A DNA stretch of 64,000 nucleotides. It comes from Halomonas eurihalina (GTDB lineage Bacteria; Pseudomonadota; Gammaproteobacteria; Pseudomonadales; Halomonadaceae). Numbering within the stretch: the first letter of the stretch is position 1; the number at the start of each line of letters is the position of its first letter. Positions 60,797 to 64,000 of this stretch are shown one piece after another. The DNA is taken from contig NZ_VTPU01000014.1 of the NCBI RefSeq assembly GCF_008274785.1, positions 35,788 through 99,787 of the forward strand, in the 5' to 3' direction. The position numbers and the translations under genes are program-made. The notes under the pieces were generated by a model. That model was not told the origin of the DNA, made no database searches, and saw only the letters and a program-made list of their open reading frames with translations.

Positions 60797-60923
60797 TGCC
60801 GGATATCTCCCGTCGAGATTGTCGCGCCCGACCGGGAATCGGCGGGCGCGGCGATGGTAAAGCCTTGCATTAGATACGGGCTTTCGCCAAGGGTTTCAAG
60901 CCTGGCGTCAAGCGTAGGCTCAA

Positions 60924-62153
60924 CTATTGGCGATAACGTGACAGGAAGCGCGCGAAGCGCTCCAGGGCATCGTCGAGCTGGTCGACCCAAGGCAGGGTGA
61001 CGATGCGCACATGATCGGGTTCCGGCCAGTTGAAGGCGCTGCCCTGGACCAGCAGGATCTTCTCCTGGAGCAGCAGGTCGAGGACCATTTGCTGGTCGTT
61101 GTGAATGTTGAAGACCTTGGGATCAAGACGCGGGAAGGCGTAGAGCGCTCCCTTGGGTTTGGTGCAGCTCACGCCGGGAATGGCGTTGAGTTTTTCATAA
61201 GTAATGTCGCGCTGGGCGAGCAGCCGACCACCGGGCAGGACCAGGTCGTTGATCGATTGATAGCCGCCCAGTGCGGTCTGGATGGCGTGCTGGGCTGGCA
61301 CGTTGGCACACAGGCGCATCGAGGCGAGCATGGTCAGCCCCTGGATGAAGTCGCTGGCGCGTTTCTTGGCCAGTGTGCCCGAGAGCGTCATCCAACCGCT
61401 GCGAAAGCCGGCGCAACGATAGCTCTTGGAGAGCCCGTTCATGGTCACCACCAACTGGTCCTCGGAGGCCAGGGCGCCGGTAGCGACATGCTCGACACCG
61501 TCATAGAGGATCTTGTCGTAGATCTCGTCGGAGAACACCACCAGGTCGTGCTCGCGGGCGATGTCGAGCAGCTCTCTGACGACCTCCGGGGGATAGACGG
61601 CGCCGGTGGGATTGTTGGGGTTGATGATGACAATGGCCCGGGTATGGCTGGTCACCTTGGCGCGGATATCGTCCATGTCCGGCGCCCAGTCGGACTGCTC
61701 GTCGCACAGGTAATGCACGGCGCGGCCGCCGGAGAGGTTGGCCGCCGCCGTCCACAGTGGATAGTCGGGAGCCGGAATCAGCAACTCGTCGCCATCGTTG
61801 AGCAGTGCCTGCAGGGCCATCACGATCAGTTCGGAGACGCCGTTGCCGATGTAGATGTCCTCGATACCGACGCCGGGGATCTCCTTGCGCTGGCACTCCT
61901 GCATGATCGCCTTGCGTGCCGAGTACAGTCCCTTGGAGTCGCAATACCCCTGGGCGGTGGGCAGGTTGCGCATCACGTCCTGGAGGATCTCTTCGGGGGC
62001 CTCGAAGCCGAATGGCGCAGGGTTGCCGATATTCAGCTTGAGAATGCGCTGGCCTTCGTCTTCCAGACGCTTGGCGTGTTCGAGTACTGGGCCGCGGATG
62101 TCGTAGCAGACGCTGTCGAGCTTGTGCGATTTCTTGAGTGGGGCAGTATCCAT
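60924..62153 (-). CDS. alaA: Glutamate-pyruvate aminotransferase AlaA
   Basis: A 409-residue class I/II PLP aminotransferase, cytoplasmic, similar to E. coli AlaA (YfbQ), the main alanine-forming enzyme. The PLP lysine is K243 in MNGLSKSYRCAGFR. Other markers are NPNNPTGAVY, FSDEIYDKILYD and APDYPLWTAA. Length matches AlaA (405). The neighbouring YlqF gene is on the same strand, 63 nt upstream. Confidence 0.93.
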   Translation of the reverse strand: MDTAPLKKSHKLDSVCYDIRGPVLEHAKRLEDEGQRILKLNIGNPAPFGFEAPEEILQDVMRNLPTAQGYCDSKGLYSARKAIMQECQRKEIPGVGIEDIYIGNGVSELIVMALQALLNDGDELLIPAPDYPLWTAAANLSGGRAVHYLCDEQSDWAPDMDDIRAKVTSHTRAIVIINPNNPTGAVYPPEVVRELLDIAREHDLVVFSDEIYDKILYDGVEHVATGALASEDQLVVTMNGLSKSYRCAGFRSGWMTLSGTLAKKRASDFIQGLTMLASMRLCANVPAQHAIQTALGGYQSINDLVLPGGRLLAQRDITYEKLNAIPGVSCTKPKGALYAFPRLDPKVFNIHNDQQMVLDLLLQEKILLVQGSAFNWPEPDHVRIVTLPWVDQLDDALERFARFLSRYRQ

Positions 62154-62216
62154 GTCGCGCTTCCAGGGGTGTCCAGATATGGCCGGGATGATGGGCTTGT
62201 CGGTGTTGCTTGTTGG

Positions 62217-63176
62217 CTAGTCGCCGCTTGCATCCGTGGCGGCGTCTTCTTCGTTGTCTTCTTCGGGAACCGGAATATCGGCGGGTGTCTCCAGGCTCAG
62301 GCGGCCCAGCTTACCGGCGCGAAGCTCGTGCAACAGCACCTCGGCACCGCGATGTAGATCCACCTCGCCGCCGGCGCGCAGGCCGCCGCGCTTGCTGGCG
62401 ATGGTGGTCAGGATAGCGTGGCCATCGAAGCCGGTCTGTGCCAGCAAGTCGGGGCCGGGATCGCCGTCGGCCTCGGTGCGTTCGGCCTCGGGGTTGGGCT
62501 GGTAGGGCGGCAGTTCCTTGAGCTTGTAGCGGGCCGAGAGGGCTTCGGGGTAGCGCTTGGCAAGCTCGGCGGCGGTTACCACCGCAACGTCGAGATAGTC
62601 GATGGCCGTGTCGCGGATAGCACCGCTGGCGGCCAGTCGATAGGCACTGGCCTGATCCTCGATCTTTGGCCACAGCACGCCAGGTGTGTCGATGAGCGCC
62701 ACCTGGCCGGCGATGCGCACTTTCTGCTGGCGCTTGGTCACGGCCGGCTCGTTGCCGGTCTTGGCGATGGTGCGTCCGGCCAGGCCGTTGATCAGCGTCG
62801 ATTTGCCGACATTGGGAATGCCCATGACCATGACCCGTACGTCGCGGTCGGCGCGGACCTGGCCGGCCAGGTCATGGCATAGCTTGGGAATGCGCTTGAG
62901 CTCCCGGGCCTGGGTGGTGGTCACGGCCAGGGCGCGGGTATTCGGCTGGGCGTCGAAGTGGCTCGCCCATTCGCGTGTGCGCTCGGGATCGGCGAGGTCG
63001 GCCCTAGAGAGTACCTTGAGCACCGGCTTGTGGCGGGTCAGGCTCGCCAGCATAGGGTTGGCGCTGGAGTAGGGCAGGCGGGCGTCGAGCACTTCGATCA
63101 CGACGTCAATTTCCGGCAGCGCCTCGAGAATCTGGCGGCGCGCCTTGTTCATGTGTCCCGGGTACCAGCCGAGCAT
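62217..63176 (-). CDS. RbgA/YlqF-like circularly permuted GTPase
   Basis: A 319-residue GTPase probably acting in large-subunit ribosome assembly. The start MLGWYPGHMNKARRQ is typical of YlqF. Motifs run in permuted order: G4-like KVLSRADL (S57-R58-A59-D60), then G1 GIPNVGKST (119-127), then G3 DTPGVLWP. G4 differs from the usual NKxD. The C-terminus beyond about residue 285 is acidic. ATG 63176 fits the conserved N-terminus. Confidence 0.92.
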   Translation of the reverse strand: MLGWYPGHMNKARRQILEALPEIDVVIEVLDARLPYSSANPMLASLTRHKPVLKVLSRADLADPERTREWASHFDAQPNTRALAVTTTQARELKRIPKLCHDLAGQVRADRDVRVMVMGIPNVGKSTLINGLAGRTIAKTGNEPAVTKRQQKVRIAGQVALIDTPGVLWPKIEDQASAYRLAASGAIRDTAIDYLDVAVVTAAELAKRYPEALSARYKLKELPPYQPNPEAERTEADGDPGPDLLAQTGFDGHAILTTIASKRGGLRAGGEVDLHRGAEVLLHELRAGKLGRLSLETPADIPVPEEDNEEDAATDASGD

Positions 63177-63256
63177 CGACCCCTCCTGCTTGCAAACGGT
63201 TGGATAATGAAACGGCCGACCATCATAGCAGATGGCCGACCGTCGCAGGGGCCGCC

Positions 63257-63658
63257 TTATTCGCCGGAATGGAAGTTCAGGGCCACCGAATTGATGCAGA
63301 AGCGTTGCCCGGTGGTTTCCGGCGGACCATCGGGGAAGACGTGGCCGAGATGGGCGTTGCAGCGCGCGCAGGTTACCTCGACGCGTTGCATGCCGTGGCT
63401 GCTGTCGGTTTGCTCCTCCACGCACGCGGCGGTGAGCGGCCGGTCGAAGCTTGGCCAGCCACAGCCGGCTTCGAACTTGTGCTCGTTCTCGAACAGGGGG
63501 GCGTGACAGCACACGCAATGGTAGATGCCGTGTTCCTCGGTGACCTGGTAGTCACCCGTGAAGGGGCGTTCGGTGCCCTTCTCGCGGGTGACGTGGTATT
63601 GCTCCGGGGTGAGTTGCTCGCGCCACTCGGCGTCGCTCTTCTCGATTTTCTTGCGCAT
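63257..63658 (-). CDS. msrB: Peptide-methionine (R)-S-oxide reductase MsrB
   Basis: A 133-residue cytoplasmic repair enzyme that reduces methionine-R-sulfoxide. Zinc is bound by C48, C51, C97 and C100 ([16 protein letters not shown]). The catalytic cysteine is C121 in [21 protein letters not shown] is a family signature. Length is normal. It is divergent from the tRNA pair. Confidence 0.96.
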   Translation of the reverse strand: MRKKIEKSDAEWREQLTPEQYHVTREKGTERPFTGDYQVTEEHGIYHCVCCHAPLFENEHKFEAGCGWPSFDRPLTAACVEEQTDSSHGMQRVEVTCARCNAHLGHVFPDGPPETTGQRFCINSVALNFHSGE

Positions 63659-63768
63659 GGGCGGTCTCCTCGTCGTGCCTGCACGTCTATTGTGACATTC
63701 AAGTCAGTCATTTTTTCCAGTCAGCATCGCCAACGTTGGGTTGATAATCAACGGGATGGGTGTCGGGG

Positions 63769-63797
63769 TTGACTCTTTTCGAGGCGCTGAGTAATAT
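63769..63797 (+). promoter_or_regulatory. tRNA-Glu/tRNA-Gly promoter
   Basis: TTGACT (63769-63774) and TAATAT (63792-63797) are 17 nt apart, followed by a GC-rich discriminator (ACGCGCC). GC-rich discriminators are typical of stringently controlled stable RNA promoters. The tRNA-Glu begins 29 nt after the -10 box. Confidence 0.75.
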
Positions 63798-63826
63798 ACG
63801 CGCCACCTCGACGAGGCGAGCGACAC

Positions 63827-63902
63827 GTCCCATTCGTCTAGTGGTCCAGGACACCGCCCTTTCACGGCGGTAACAGGGGTTCGAACCCCCTATGGGACGC
63901 CA
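63827..63902 (+). tRNA. tRNA-Glu (anticodon UUC)
   Basis: A complete 76-nt tRNA with acceptor stem GTCCCAT/ATGGGAC, encoded CCA (63900-63902), anticodon stem CCGCC/GGCGG and anticodon TTC in the loop CTTTCAC. The T arm GGGGG-TTCGAAC-CCCC is intact. Confidence 0.97.
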
Positions 63903-63926
63903 CTCGATTCATCAAGGTACCGGAGT

Positions 63927-64000
63927 GCGGGAATAGCTCAGTGGTAGAGCATCGCCTTGCCAAGGCGAGGGTCGCGAGTTCGAATCTCGTTTCCCGCTCC
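63927..64000 (+). tRNA. tRNA-Gly (anticodon GCC), last base outside the window
   Basis: Acceptor stem GCGGGAA/TTCCCGC, anticodon loop TTGCCAA with GCC, and T arm GCGAG-TTCGAAT-CTCG are all present. The CCA is encoded but its final A lies beyond position 64000. It is 24 nt after tRNA-Glu and probably co-transcribed. Confidence 0.96.

Overview
The window is a gene-dense, GC-rich stretch of a gammaproteobacterial chromosome. Gene order and protein sequences point to the Halomonadaceae (Halomonas or a close relative), with Pseudomonas-like synteny; this assignment is inference from family knowledge, not a database search. Nearly everything is core genome. I see no insertion sequence, prophage, CRISPR array or plasmid function.

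Region 1 (1-13.5 kb) is the 3' part of the division and cell-wall (dcw) cluster: murE (3' end), murF, mraY, murD, ftsW, murG, murC, ddl, ftsQ, ftsA, ftsZ, then lpxC with its own promoter and terminator. Most genes overlap by 4 nt or are closely spaced. ftsQ is broken by a 1-nt insertion in a G7 run. Region 2 (13.5-19.7 kb) holds dciA (reverse), a small signal-peptide ORF placed like secM, secA, argJ and a MutT-ThiE fusion. Region 3 (19.7-32.4 kb) carries aguA-aguB (agmatine to putrescine), lolC/E-lolD, a DUF2062 gene, comEC, and an envelope operon msbA-lpxK-trm112-kdsB-LMW-PTP-murB. Region 4 (32.4-36.1 kb) looks accessory: a LysR regulator divergent from pirin, a YcaC-like hydrolase and a second pirin.

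Region 5 (36.1-43.7 kb) has rne with a repeat-rich tail and a long 5' leader, divergent from rluC, a HAD phosphatase and sppA, then maf. Region 6 (43.7-52.8 kb) is the fatty-acid cluster yceD-rpmF-plsX-fabD-fabG-acpP-fabF running into pabC-mltG-tmk-holB. Region 7 (52.8-64 kb) has tatD, DUF1285, a UvrD-like helicase, a sulfurtransferase, a MipA/OmpV porin-like protein, a small WGR-like protein, pdxB, htpX, alaA, an RbgA/YlqF-like GTPase, msrB, and tRNA-Glu and tRNA-Gly behind a strong promoter.

The most interesting signal is the 121-codon ORF directly before secA. It encodes a signal-sequence-like N-terminus and an Arg-x-Gly-Pro motif near its C-terminus. Codons just before that motif can pair with both the Shine-Dalgarno and the AUG of secA, which is the architecture of a SecM-type translation-arrest switch. 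Other points worth a second look are the ftsQ frameshift, a near-leaderless promoter for yceD-rpmF, a long rne 5' leader, 141-bp tandem repeats in rne, a dispersed heptamer repeat family in intergenic regions, and a heavily structured lpxK-trm112 spacer.
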